Of a stretch of DNA of 64,000 nt, positions 12,740 to 24,588 are shown in pieces. The DNA comes from Daphnia carinata (taxonomy: Eukaryota > Arthropoda > Branchiopoda > Diplostraca > Daphniidae). A model generated the notes under the pieces. The model was not told the DNA's origin. It saw nothing but the letters and a program-made list of their open reading frames with translations, and did no database searches. The stretch spans positions 5,393,679-5,457,678 of the forward strand of contig NC_081338.1 of NCBI RefSeq assembly GCF_022539665.2, written 5' to 3'. Each line of letters starts with the position of its first letter. Positions within the stretch are counted from its first letter, which is position 1. The position numbers and the translations under genes are program-made.

Positions 12740-13165
12740 TTTCCGAAAATGCAAAAAGAAACAGCTAACTGTGAACTAGCCAGAATAGCTGATAGGATAC
12801 AAGACAGTTTCTGAATGGCGCTATTGCGACAGCTTTCTTCCAATCCTTGTCAAAATGGCTGACACCTTCAGATGACCATGACGCGCTGATATCCACTGAT
12901 CTGATTTATCAGCAGAGATAAATAGCCTTTACGCAATCATGTGAGGCGAACGAAAAACGATTTTACGCTGATAAGCTTGACCAAACAATTTCAGGTTGTA
13001 CTGTTATCGTCTAATGATAAAAGATTTGAACCTTATAGACTAAACGCGCTATCCGTTTGCTAAGGAACTGGAGGCAAATGAATCGCAAGGCCGCCATAGT
13101 ATAACTCGTAGCATTCTAACTATCCTGGACGTTGCACAACTAATTGCTTTTACTGTGTCGAAAAC
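12740..13165. promoter_or_regulatory. Shared intergenic region between divergent kinases, unit 1
   Basis: These 426 bp separate the start codons of two kinase genes transcribed away from each other. The matching region in unit 2 (24178–24588) is 411 bp and clearly homologous. It must contain both core promoters and 5' UTRs; no specific element was identified. Confidence 0.55.
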
Positions 13166-14359
13166 ATGGCGGAAAATTCGAAGAAAACAAAGAAACTAAT
13201 TTCGATCGACGCTAACCGTATAGAACTAGGAGTTGGTAGCTTTGGAAACGTATTTAAAGGGAAATACAAAGGCCGTCCAGTCGCAGTTAAAAGAGTTTTA
13301 CTACAAAATTGGAGCAAAAATGAAGAAGAAAACATGCTGAAGTTGGAACACCCGAATATTATCAAACTTCTTCATTGTGAAAGTGATAAAGATTTCAGGT
13401 GAGATTACTTCGACTTGATTTTAAAGTAAACTATAAAATATTTGAAAGTTTTTGGTCGCCATGTTACAGGTACTATGCATTGGAATTATGTGCCGCTTCG
13501 TTAGATAAGCTGTTCTTAGATTCGAATCACCCCCAAAAATACGACGGACCTATGCCACGTCACATCGAAGTTTTTCATCAATTAGCTTCAGGTCTCGAAG
13601 ACATCCATTCAAAGAAATTAATCCATCGAGATATTAAGCCGAAAAATATTCTCATTTCGTTGCCAACTGCCGGCAAAAATGAAGAGATAACAATCAAATG
13701 GGCAGACTTTGGACTGTCTAGAACAGTCAACGAGCGGGGTACATTCACCATGAAAAGCGGAATCAAAGGGACAAAAAAATGGCTTGCTCCCGAAATATTG
13801 AAACTTTTGAAGACAGGGCAAGAGGGTCGCGGAGACGTAAGGGGCGACGTCTTTGCACTTGCCCTCGTTTTTGGATATCTATTATTGGACGGGCAACATC
13901 TCTACGGTTCTACTAAAAATAAAGGAGAAATTATCAAAAACGTAATCGACGGAAAACCAATCAACATGCAGAGTAATTCTTGACATCCTAGCACAATGTT
14001 CTGTTAATCCTGCTAAATTTTGTAACGAAGAATTTTTATTCCACTGTAGAAATTGACGAAAAATTACGTGGCCTATACGAGGATGAACTACTTCAAAAGA
14101 TGTTGAAAGACGATCCTACCGAAAGAATGACGTCAACACAAGTTGTCGATCAACTGAAATCTATCAAGGAAAAGGTTGAATCAATTTAATGCAACTCGAG
14201 CATTCACCTAAATAGTTTTCGCTATGTTCTATTTAGCTTGCTACGAAAGAGAATGAGTTACGACGACTATGTGCTGATGATTCTACTATTACTGAAAGCA
14301 GTAAACGGAAAAGTGAAGAACCCCATCCAGATGAAAATGAGCATAAAAAGAGCGGATAA
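13166..14359 (+). CDS. IRE1-like protein kinase, short form without ankyrin repeats
   Basis: The exons are 13166–13398, 13470–13972, 14050–14174 and 14237–14359, totalling 984 nt (327 residues). Kinase motifs are complete: GVGSFGNVFKG, VAVKR, HRDIKPKNILIS, WADFGLS, LAPEIL and the helix DVFALALVFGYLLL. It is closely related to the kinase part of the gene on the other strand. The last exon encodes LATKENELRRLCADDS, the linker that precedes the ankyrin repeats in the relatives, then jumps to a basic tail (SSKRKSEEPHPDENEHKKSG). Compared with the unit-2 copy, 162 nt (54 codons, one ankyrin unit) are missing in frame. If the last intron were retained, the protein would end VESI after 14174. Its substrate is unknown. 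Confidence 0.85.
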
Positions 14360-15203
14360 GCTACCTAAAAATCTAGCTGAAAAGATCGAACAGCCATTTC
14401 CTCTTTCCTTGTTGTCATTTAAATCAGATTTCAAATAATTAGAATATGATTAGTCTTCCTTTAAATCTGATTGTTAAGGTGAACGATTCAATTCAAAAAT
14501 GCCCAAACGAAAACATCTTAACTTTCGAGCTTCTTTCAAAGCAAAAAAAAAGTGCATCACACCATGAAAGATGACCCTACTTAGAAATCCATCTCTTAAA
14601 CTATTATCATGCCTTCAAATATCAATTTTGACCGCTTAATGTTGTCCCTTTGATGTGTAAACTATGCGTTTAAGTGAATCTTGCTTGCTACTCCTAACAT
14701 TTGATGGTTTTCTTTTGCACTTATTTGGTTGGCGCGTAGTGACTGGTGAGAAGGTGCAATATGGCGGTGAGACGATTGTAGTTTTTCCCCCTCGCCAGTT
14801 GGCAAATAACCAAATATGTAATGACAATTTTGAACCAATTTAACAAAACTGTAGTTAACCACCTTGAAAATAAAGTAAAAAAATAAATTACATGACAAAA
14901 ATGGAATTAAAGTTTTTTATCAATACCCAGCCATCACAAGTTCTGCAACTTTTTTTGGCACTGACTTAGAAATCCTGCAACATGGTTGCTACTTCCATTG
15001 AGCTACCATCTGTGTTGGCAACGATTACTGTTCACTTCCAACATTGGTAACAGTCTTTTTGCTGAAAAGGTACAAGAGCTTAAGAAGCACATTCTAAGTC
15101 AGACTATTTATATTTTTGTTACGGATATTATGTGGCTTCACTGGCGAAGTTGGGACTGGCGTTGATTCAATTCAATTCAAGATATTCATTATCCCCCTTC
15201 AAT
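14360..15203. other. Spacer at the unit 1/unit 2 junction
   Basis: No gene is recognised. Most of it (to about 15163) is repeated at 25954–26732. From 15164 to about 15221 there is filler built of TTCAATTCAA-type repeats that matches neither unit, followed by the start of the second HDAC6 copy. This marks the tandem-duplication junction. Confidence 0.7.
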
Positions 15204-18200
15204 TCAAGTTCGATTCAAGCAGAATTTGATTTTCATACCTCCCAACGGATCGCCTTGAGCAGCATCAAATCCAGCTGCAACGAGAACTAGCTGTGGATCA
15301 TACTGATATGCTATTGGCATAATAATTTGCTGAAATGCTGCAAGATACTCTGCGTCACCCATCCCTCTCTATTATTAATTATAAATTGAAATTATTAATT
15401 AATTAAATTATAAATACATTTTTAAAAAATTAAATAATCCAAACAGTATAGCTTGGGTTTTAGCATAACGCACCTTAGGCCACGCTATGTTGACGGTATA
15501 ACCAGCTCCGGCACCTGTTCCGATAACGTTACAATCGGATTCTTCTGGTTTTAAAGGGAAAATGTCAAGCCGATGCAGTGAAACATACAAGACTCGTGGA
15601 TCCTCTTCAAACATCCGCTGGATTCCATTACCGTGATGCACGTCCCAATCGATAATAAGAATTCTGAATTCATTCAAATAAAAAATTAATTCAATCGACT
15701 GATTAACACATCATACTAAATACCTTTCCAGGTGATGAATTTCAATGGCGTATTTAGCTGCTAATGCTGTATTGCTGAAGAAGCAAAATCCATAGGTTTC
15801 ATCGCATTCCGCGTGATGCCCTGGTGGTCGGATAACTCCGATACCACTTCGGCTTTCGCCGCTCAAGATGCTTTCAACGATTTGAAGTGATGAACCAGCA
15901 GAAAGCAAAGCAGCACTACCCAAAATATTTCAAGAAAAAAGCAGTTTAGAAGATACGTAGTATCGAATTGCTAGTTGATAACTACCTGTAAGTATCCGGG
16001 CAAATGAAAATGGAGCCGTACTGTCGTTCCAACTGGTTGAGTGTTGATTGTTTTTTACCGGCAGTTACTGCGATCTCGTCAATGTAATCGGCTTTGTGTA
16101 ACCACAGTAATTCTTCTCGAGTGGCATCTCGAGCATCCAGCCGATGACAACGATCCAGCACTCCGTATTCTAATAGCTTTTGGTAAATGGAAGTTATTCG
16201 AGCAGGTCGTTCTGGGTGACCCCTATGGAAATATTTGGAAAGAGTTTAATTAAATCGGGGATGGCATTTATTAGAATTGAATGTTTTCCTTAAGGTTCGT
16301 TGACATTACGATGTGAAGCCATTCTCTCATCGTAAACAAAACACAGCCGATGTTTCGGCACTGCCAGGCTCGTTTCTAAAATATTCAAAAATTAAACTAG
16401 CTTACGTAATTATGTTAACTATTAATTTACCTTTGATGAGCTGGTCGAGTCTTTGATCCAGCTGATCAATCGTCTCGCGATTTTGAACTGGGTAACAATT
16501 TCGAGTTGCAAAAGTTGTCGGTTTGATATCACTTCCCTCGAACGTAACAGTGGGAACAAAGTACGTTCCTTCCTTTTTGCTGCCCACTTTTGAAACATCA
16601 AAACGACCCTGAAACTGTAGACATTTCCGAAATGGGCGAAGTACATAAATGGCACTCAGGATACTCTCCTGAATGCTGTAAAAGGGGGAACCAATTCAGT
16701 TGCGATAAAGACATTTGAATGCGTAATAAAAAAATACTACCTAAGTGAAGGCTCATCGATTTTCGAGATGCTTGGACAAGGATCGCCAAGCAGAGTTCGT
16801 AAAGTCACAGCAGCTCCCTCAGCCAAAGATTTTAAACAGTATCCTCCCTAGATCATAAATCAGATTTCGTGGGCTGTTACAGTAATAGAATAATTAAATA
16901 TACCTCAAGAACTACAGCGAGCTTTCCCTGGGCCAATCCCATCAGCGACGACGTCAAATGGGAATAGCATGCAGGCGTGATTTCCATTTCTCCCTGAAAG
17001 TTTCAAAAAATTAATCAATCTATCAATGGTTAAACTTATATTCTTCATTTAAATTTAGAAGTCTTAAGTAACATGACAAATTCTAAACCTTCTCGTCGCC
17101 CAATGCAGAATCGAAGCCAGAAGAGACGAGAACAAGATCAGGACGGAACTATGGCATGCAAACCAAGAAAAGAAAACAGTATAAATAAGAAATATGCATA
17201 CAATACCTCAAAACAATCCAAGGCGGCGTCATAACCAGCTGATATTATTATCAAATCTGGTTGAAACTGAGGCAAAAATGAAGCGTTTAAAAGACTTGTG
17301 CGTTAATTGGACAAAACATGGAGCGATTGCACACCATTAATAATAATGGGAATACAAGAAACAAAGATGAAAAAGATGAATTACTTCATAAGCCAGAGGC
17401 AATAGCAGCTGGTGCCAAATGGCCAGATAGTCCGCGTTACCCATTTTAGTTTGATTCAATGGCACGTTCACGTTGAAGCCTTTGCCGGCCCCACTTCCTA
17501 TATAGTGAAAATCGCTTTCACGAAGATTGGGCCAAAAAGCGCCGTGCTCGTAACGATGAACCGAAAAGTACAGGACTCTAAATATATTCGAAAGACAGAA
17601 CCATATTATCAAGGAAAAGACGTGTTTATTTATAAATGAGCTGTATAAATAACCTGGGGCCATCATAGAACATTTGTTGGGTTGCCTGCCCATGATGGAC
17701 ATCCCAATCAACAATCAGAATTCTATTAACACCTTTGTTGTCTAATGCATGCTGGGCTGCAACTGCCACATTGTTGAAAAAACAATAGCCACAGTATTCA
17801 CTTTTCATGGCATGGTGCCCTTGTGGTTTATAAAACCATGTTTAAACTAGAACAACACAGAACATGAGTCATTGATTACCTGACTATTGCCATTCCATTT
17901 TGAACCTTTCCATCAAGTATTGCATCAACAAGTTCAACCGTTGATCCAGCTGCCAACAACGCTAGTTCGTGTGTTGATGGATGAATGTAAATAGCATCAT
18001 ATCCTGAGCTGATAGCTTCTAATGCTTCAGCATCTGGACTGCCATCAGTTCCTTTGAGTAATTCAATTCTGTCAGGTGTGTGAAGCTTCAAAAGTTCCTC
18101 TTGGGTAGCTTTTCTTGGTTGAATTTCTACACATCGCTGCACCAATCCATATTCACGACATCTAACAGATTTTTTTATTTTTGAGGGCTCTTAAAAAAGA

Positions 18201-18562
18201 GGGAAAATACAAAACTGCATTTAGTTGGGGGGTTTACCTTTCTAGAACTCGAGTGAATCTCTCTGGACATTCCGGGTAATTTGGGTCCCAAAGACATTGG
18301 TGCTCCACCATTCGTTCATCATAAACAATTCCTGTTTGTCCACTGATTTTTTCTTTGCAATCCCTTGTCTAAAGAAAATGAATTCTATTATTCTAACCAT
18401 CACCACAATCTGAACCCTATGAATTTAGCCAAATTAATAAAGCTATATAAATGGCAGCCTTACATTTTGTAGGTGATCGACAAATACATTTACTTTGTCA
18501 TTCTTTTTACTTGATGGTGAACGACCTTTGACGAAGCTGGAAAACTTGGTCTGTTTACTCAT
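15204..18562 (-). pseudogene. Truncated HDAC6 duplicate, probable pseudogene
   Basis: Homologous to HDAC6 from the start codon (18560–18562; first exon 18464–18562) to the exon ending [14 protein letters not shown] (near 15240). Everything downstream (end of deacetylase domain 2 and the ZnF-UBP) is absent; reading through the last donor meets a stop at about 15204–15206. Two splice sites are lost relative to copy 1: the acceptor before the GHHA exon reads TTTTATAA instead of TTTTATAG (17828–17829), and a donor near 16292–16293 reads CC|TTAAGG instead of CC|GTAAGC. The same GHHA exon carries PPG→PQG. Other exons, including the 6a/6b pair, keep their frames and sites, so decay is recent. A truncated transcript cannot be excluded. 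Confidence 0.85.
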
Positions 18563-19252
18563 CTTGAGCTCTGGGATTGACTGCAATCCGACTTTGACGG
18601 ACTAAGTTTAATCAACACAACAAACAAGCTCTAGCTTGCAGACGTCATCTTGTGATGGTCGGTTAAACTGCTTGTTAAAAGCGGCTAAATTTTAATAGAA
18701 GTTGGCAACTCTTTCTTTTTAAAAAATACTGTTGCTAAGATGCTAACTGTAGTATTTTATTTCTTCTTTCTTCACCATTGAATGATTGCAATAAAATTTT
18801 CGGAGGAATAGTAAGGCAAACTTAAGTAAGAGTAAGAGACCATGGCAGAGTAGTTTCCGATGGGGAATGGCAAGGTAAACAAACAACTCTTAAATGTCCA
18901 GAAAGAAATGGTAAAGAATACGAAAGAAGTGAAGCCCACCTGTTGGTGTCGGTCCGTTTAAAGATTTTTGCAGTCGGGTTCGCCTCGTTATCTAGCAGTG
19001 ATGTGTTAAATTATTTCGGGTGAGTTTGTCATTATTTTCGAACGGAATCATTCATATACCGAACGTTATGTGTTTTGTTGCACCGAGAAACGATTCCCTG
19101 TGAGAACATGATTTCACTTCGTTTGCTCTCGATGTGGTTAACTACTGCCTCGATGAATGGCAGTCAAAGTTGTCCCTTGCGCATTTGCAACTCACGAAGG
19201 ATAAATAAATAAAAGAGGATTAGTAGAGGACTAGAAGAGACCCAGCTCCACG
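18563..19252. other. Spacer, unit 2 copy
   Basis: Duplicate of 8260–8930. No coding gene seen. Confidence 0.5.
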
Positions 19253-19489
19253 TTGTACATCCTGGGAAATGTAAATGCAAAGGATGACATTCAACAAATA
19301 TTTGATATTACCAACAAGGATAAATTAACACGGAGTTTACAGATAACGGAAACATTAAGCGATACCAATCGTATAAAACAGATGGCAAAAAGAAGTCTTC
19401 CAATCCTGTTCCAGCGATTAAATAACCAATCAAACGACAACAAGAAATGTCTCGATGTATATGCTTTATTCGAAAAGAGTTCAGGATAA
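19253..19489 (+). CDS. Small uncertain ORF, tail to tail with kinase–ankyrin duplicate
   Basis: An open frame of 78 codons (…DDIQQIFDITNKDKLTRS… to …YALFEKSSG) lies on the plus strand and overlaps the last bases of the ankyrin gene. The unit-1 counterpart (about 8936–9170) has the same start but is frame-shifted, so it is either a relic or chance. The sequence is polar and low in hydrophobics, with no recognised domain. It may be an exon of an older gene or part of the ankyrin gene's 3' UTR read backwards. Confidence 0.2.
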   Translation: MYILGNVNAKDDIQQIFDITNKDKLTRSLQITETLSDTNRIKQMAKRSLPILFQRLNNQSNDNKKCLDVYALFEKSSG

Positions 19490-22400
19490 GTTTGCCACTG
19501 CTTTTCTTCTCTTTCCCTGTGAAGGTGGTGATTCATTTTTCCGTTTAGTAGGTGTGCCAGTTGCATCCTCTAAGATTTTAATTGCGGCTAAGCGTGTCTT
19601 AGATTTTTTTCTAAAATGATTCCGCAACAAATCTTCAAGCACAGTCTTTCCGTCCATGCCCTTTGCGTTCACGTCGATTCCGGATTGGATCAAGATTTGA
19701 ATTGCGTAAGTTAAATGTATGCTTGAATTGTATTGACACATAAGATGGAGCGCATTTTCACTATTGTTCTTCGTTGCGTTCACATCGATTCCGGATTTGA
19801 TCAACATTTGAATCGCTTCAGTTAAATGTTTGCTTGAATTGTATTGACACAGAAGATGGAGCGCATTCATTCCATCTTCGTTTTTTGCGTTCACGTCGAT
19901 TCCGGATTGGATCAAGATTTGAATTGCGTCAGTTAAATTTACGCTTGAATTGTATCGACACAGAAGTTGGAGCGCATTCATTCCATCTTCTTCCTTTGCC
20001 TTCACGTCGATTCCGGATTGGATCAACATTTGAATCGCTCCAGTTAAATGTTTGCTTGAATTGTATTGACACAGAAGATGGAGCGCATTTTCACTATTGT
20101 TCTTCGTTGCGTTCACATCGATTCCGGATTGGATCAAGATTTGAATTGCGTCAGTTAAATGTTCGCTTGAATTGTATTGACACAGAAGATGGAGCGCATT
20201 CATTCCATCATTGTCCTTTGCGTTCACATCGATTCCGGATTGGATCAACGTTTGAATTGCGTCAGTTAAATGTTTGCTTGAATTGTATTGACACAGAAGA
20301 TGGAGCGCATTATTACTATTGTTCTTCGTTGCGTTCACATCGATTCCTGATTGGATCAACATTTGAATTGCGTCAGTTAAATGTTCGCTTGAATTGTATT
20401 GACACAGAAGATGGAGCGCATTTTCACTATTGTTCTTCGTTGCGTTCACATCGATTCCGGATTTGATCAACATTTGAATCGCTTCAGTTAAATGTTTGCT
20501 TGAATTGTATTGACACAGAAGATGGAGCGCATTCATCCATCCTTGAGACTTTGCGTTCACATCGATTCCGGATTGGATCAACATTTGCATTGCGTCAGTT
20601 AAATTTACGCTTGAATTGTATCGACACAGAAGATGGAGCGCATTCATTCCATCTTCTTCCTTTGCCTTCACGTCGATTCCGGATTGGATCAACATTTGAA
20701 TCGCTCCAGTTAAATGTTTGCTTGAATTGTATTGACACAGAAGATGGAGCGCATCGCATTTTCACTATTGTTCTTCGTTGCGTTCACATCGATTCCGGAT
20801 TGGATCAAGATTTGAATTGCGTCAGTTAAATGTTCGCTTGAATTGTATTGACACAGAAGATGGAGCGCATTCATTCCATCTTCGTCCTTTGCGTTCACAT
20901 CGATTCCGGATTGGATCAAGATTTGAATTGCGTCAGTTAAATGTTTGCTTGAATTGTATTGACACAGAAGATGGAGCGCATTATTACTATTGTTCTTCGT
21001 TGCGTTCACATCGATTCCTGATTGGATCAACATTTGAATTGCGTCAGTTAAATGTTCGCTTGAATTGTATTGACACAGAAGATGGAGCGCATTTTCACTA
21101 TTGTTCTTCGTTGCGTTCACATCGATTCCGGATTGGATCAAGATTTGAATTGCGTCAGTTAAATGTTTGCTTGAATCATATCGACACAGAAGTTGGAGCG
21201 CATTCATTCCATCTTCTTCCTTTGCCTTCACGTCGATTCCGGATTGGATCAAGATTTGAATTGCGTCAGTTAAATGTTCGCTTGAATTGTATTGACACAG
21301 AAGATGGAGCGCATTCATTCCATCATTGTCCTTTGCGTTCACATCGATTCCGGATTGGATCAACGTTTGAATTGCGTCAGTTAAATGTTTGCTTGAATTG
21401 TATTGACACAGAAGATGGAGCGCATTATTACTATTGTTCTTCGTTGCGTTCACATCGATTCCGGATTGGATCAACATTTGAATTGCGTCAGTTAAATGTT
21501 CGCTTGAATTGTTTTCGACACAAAAGATGGAGCGCATTCATTCCATCTTCTTCCTTTGCGTTCACATCGATTCCGGATTGGATCAAGATTTGAATTGCGT
21601 CAGTTAAATGTTCGCTTGAATTGTATCGACACAAAAGATGGAGCGCATTCATTCCATCTTCTTCCTTTGCATTCACATCGATTCCGGATTGGATCAAGAT
21701 TTGAATTACGTCAGTTAAATGTTTCTTTAATTCGTAGTGACACAGAAGATGGAGCGTATTCTCACTATTGTTGTTCGTTGAGTTCACATCGATTCCGGAT
21801 TGGATCAACATTTGAATTGCGTCAGTTAAATGTTTGCCTGAATTATATAGACACAGAAGATGGAGCGCATTCCATCCATATCGTCCCTTTGCGTTCACAT
21901 CGATTCCGGATTGGATCAACATTTGAATTGCGTTAGTTAAATGTTCGCTTGAATTGTATCGACACAGAAGATGGAGCGCATTATTACTATATTTATTCGT
22001 TGCGTTCACATCGATTCCGGATTTGATCAAGATTTGCAGTGCGTCAGTCAAATGTTTGTTTAAGTTGTAGTTAAACAGAATATGGAGCGCATTCTTTCCA
22101 TCTTCGTCCTTTGCGTTCACATCGATTCCGGATTTGATCAAGATTTGCATTGCGTCAGTTAAATGTTCGCTTGAATTGTAGTGACACAGAAGATGGAGCG
22201 CACTCCATTCATACTTGTTCTTTGCGTTCACATCAATTCCGGATTTGATCAAGATTTGCATTGCGTCAGTCAAATGTTTGTTTAAATTGTAGTTACACAG
22301 AAGATGGAGCGCATTCTTTCCATCTTCGTCCTTTGCGTTCACATCGATTCCGGATTTGATCAAGATTTGCATTGCGTCAGTTAAATGTTTGCTTGAATTG

Positions 22401-24177
22401 TATTGACACAGAAGTTGGAGCGCATTCTTTCCATCTTCGTCCTTTGCGTTCACATCGATTCCGGATTGGATCAAGATTTGAATTGCGTCAGTTAAATGTT
22501 CGCTTGAATTGTATCGACACAAAAGATGGAGCGCATTCTCCTTCCAGTACATCGGTACATTTACATCGATTCCGGATTTGATCAAGATTTGCATTGCGTC
22601 AGTTAAATGTTTGCTTGAATTGTATTGACACAGAAGATGGAGCGCATTCTCATCATCTTCGACCTTTGCGTTCACATCGATTTCGGATTGGATCAACGTT
22701 TGAATTGCGTCAGTTAAATGTTTGCTTGAATTGTATTGACACAGAAGTTGAAGCGCATTCTTATCATCTTCGTCCTTTGCGTTCACATCGATTTCGGATT
22801 GGATCAACGTTTGAATTGCGTCAGTTAAATGTTTGCTTGAATTGTATTGACACAGAAGTTGGAGCGCATTCTTTCCATCTTCGTCCTTTGCGTTCACATC
22901 GATTCCGGATTGGATCAAGATTTGAATTGCGTCAGTTAAATGTTCGCTTGAATTGTATCGACACAAAAGATGGACCGCGTTGCGTTTATGTTTGTCCTTT
23001 GCGTTCACGTCGATTCCGCAGTCTATTAAGTCTTTTATTTTTCCTGTCAAACCGAAGTAAGGGTCCCCAGAACATAGCTTAAGCAATTCTTCCTCTTTTT
23101 CAGTAAGCTGAATAAAAATAAAATGAAAACTTTCTGGTTAATCAAAATTTTAACTAAGACTTTAGCTAATTGATTTAACCTTCGTTTTGATAGAATTTAG
23201 TTGATAGACGACTTGAGTCGATGTCATCCTGTCACGAGGTTCGTCTTTCAACATTTTTTGCAGTAATTCGTCCTCGTATAGGCCGCGTAATTTTCCGTGA
23301 ATGTCTACAGTGTAACAATTAATTCTTCGTTAACAAAAAAGAATATTGCTGTAGGATATCGGGAATTACTTTTCAAATTGATTGGATTTTTTTCGATAAT
23401 GTTGTTAAAAATCTGTTCTTTAGTTTGCTTAGAACCGTAGAGATGTTCCCCGTCCAAGAAAACACAACCAAAGACGAGGGCAAGTGCAAAGACGTCGCTT
23501 CTCACGTCTCCTCGACCCTCTTCGCCTTTCATCAAAAGTCTCAATATTTCGGGAGCAAAATAATTTGAGGTTCCTGCTATTGCACTCATCGTGCACGTTC
23601 CCCTGTCATTTACGGATTTGGACAATCCAAAATCCGCCCATTTAAATGTTACCTCAATCGTTTGGCCAGTGATTTCCTCCGAAATAAGGACATTTCCTGG
23701 TTTAATGTCACGATGGATTAGTTTCAGCGAATGAATGTGTTCAAGACCTGAAGCTAATTGAAGAAAAACTTCAATATGACGTGGAATAGGTCCCTTGTAT
23801 TTGTCGGGGTGATCCGAATCTAAGAACAGCCTATCCAACGAAGCGTTACACAATTCCAATGCATAGTACCTGTAGCATGGCGAAGAAAAACAGATATTGA
23901 TTTAGTTTTACTTTAAAATCAAGACGAAGTAATCTTACCTGAAGTCTCTGTCAATTTCGCAATGAAATAGTTTGACGATGTTTGGATGATCCAATTCTTT
24001 CATAGTATTTTCTTCTTCTTCATTCCAATTTTGCAGTAAAACTTTTTTTACTGCGACTGGACGGCCTTTGAACTTTCCTTTAAATACGTTTCCAAAGTTA
24101 CCAACTCCTAGTTGTACACGGCCGGGTTTACTGTCGATCGAAATTAGTTTCCTTTTTTTAGTAGGAATTTCCTCCAT
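19481..24177 (-). pseudogene. Kinase–ankyrin duplicate with about 31 repeats and two frameshifts
   Basis: The exons match the unit-1 gene: 23939–24177, 23370–23869, 23180–23304 and 19481–23107. The kinase part is intact (GVGNFGNVFKG, VAVKK, HRDIKPGNVLIS, WADFGLS, FAPEIL). The ankyrin part has about 31 units of 37 residues, about ten more than unit 1. Two indels break it: an extra base near 21505–21515 (ATTGTTTTCGACAC against ATTGTATTGACAC in neighbouring units) and an extra 5 bp near 20754 (GCGCATCGCATTTT against GCGCATTTT). Together they add 6 bp, so the frame is restored, but about 750 bp in between are out of frame and stop at 21488. As read, the protein would be kinase plus about 14 repeats. 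An assembly error in a repeat array is a real alternative. Confidence 0.8.
19620..23070 (-). repeat. 111-bp tandem ankyrin repeat array, unit 2
   Basis: About 31 units of 111 bp. Consensus encodes HLTDAIQILIQSGIDVNAK and NALHLLCQYNSS; blocks of several units recur as higher-order repeats (for example alternating NATKNNSENALH and NAKDEDGMNALH units around 20100–21500). It differs from unit 1 in consensus (KHLTDAIQ here, ANLTDAIR there), showing separate homogenisation after duplication. Confidence 0.88.
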
Positions 24178-24588
24178 TTTCCGAAGATACAAAAAGAAAC
24201 AGTTAACTGTGGAATCGCCAGGAGCTGAAAAGATACAAGATAGTTTCCGAATGACGCCGTTGCGATAGATTTCTTCCAATCCTTGGCAAAATGGCAGTAG
24301 CCTTCAGTTGACCATGGCGCGCTGATATCTACTCTGCCCGGTTTATCAGCAGAGATGCATAGCCTTTATGAAATCATGCTAACGAAAATACGATTCTCAG
24401 CTGATAAGCTTGACCAAAAGATTTCAGGTTGTGCTGCTGTCGTCGGGTGGTTAAAGATTTAAACGTTCGACTAGACGCGTTATCCGTTTGATAACGAACT
24501 GGAGACAAATGAATCGCAAGACCACCATATTGTAGCATTCAAACTATCCTGGACGTTTTGCAACTAACTACTTTTTCGTTTCGAAAAC
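24178..24588. promoter_or_regulatory. Shared intergenic region between divergent kinases, unit 2
   Basis: Homologous to 12740–13165, lying between two divergent kinase starts. It presumably carries both promoters; no specific element is recognised. Confidence 0.5.

Noticed and set aside
19834-21593. Long plus-strand ORFs (210 and 271 codons) with repeated HRFRIGS and LNCIDTEDGAH
   Set aside because: They are the reverse strand of the ankyrin array; the minus frame has a kinase exon structure and true ankyrin consensus. The same applies to plus-strand frames at 9241–11584.
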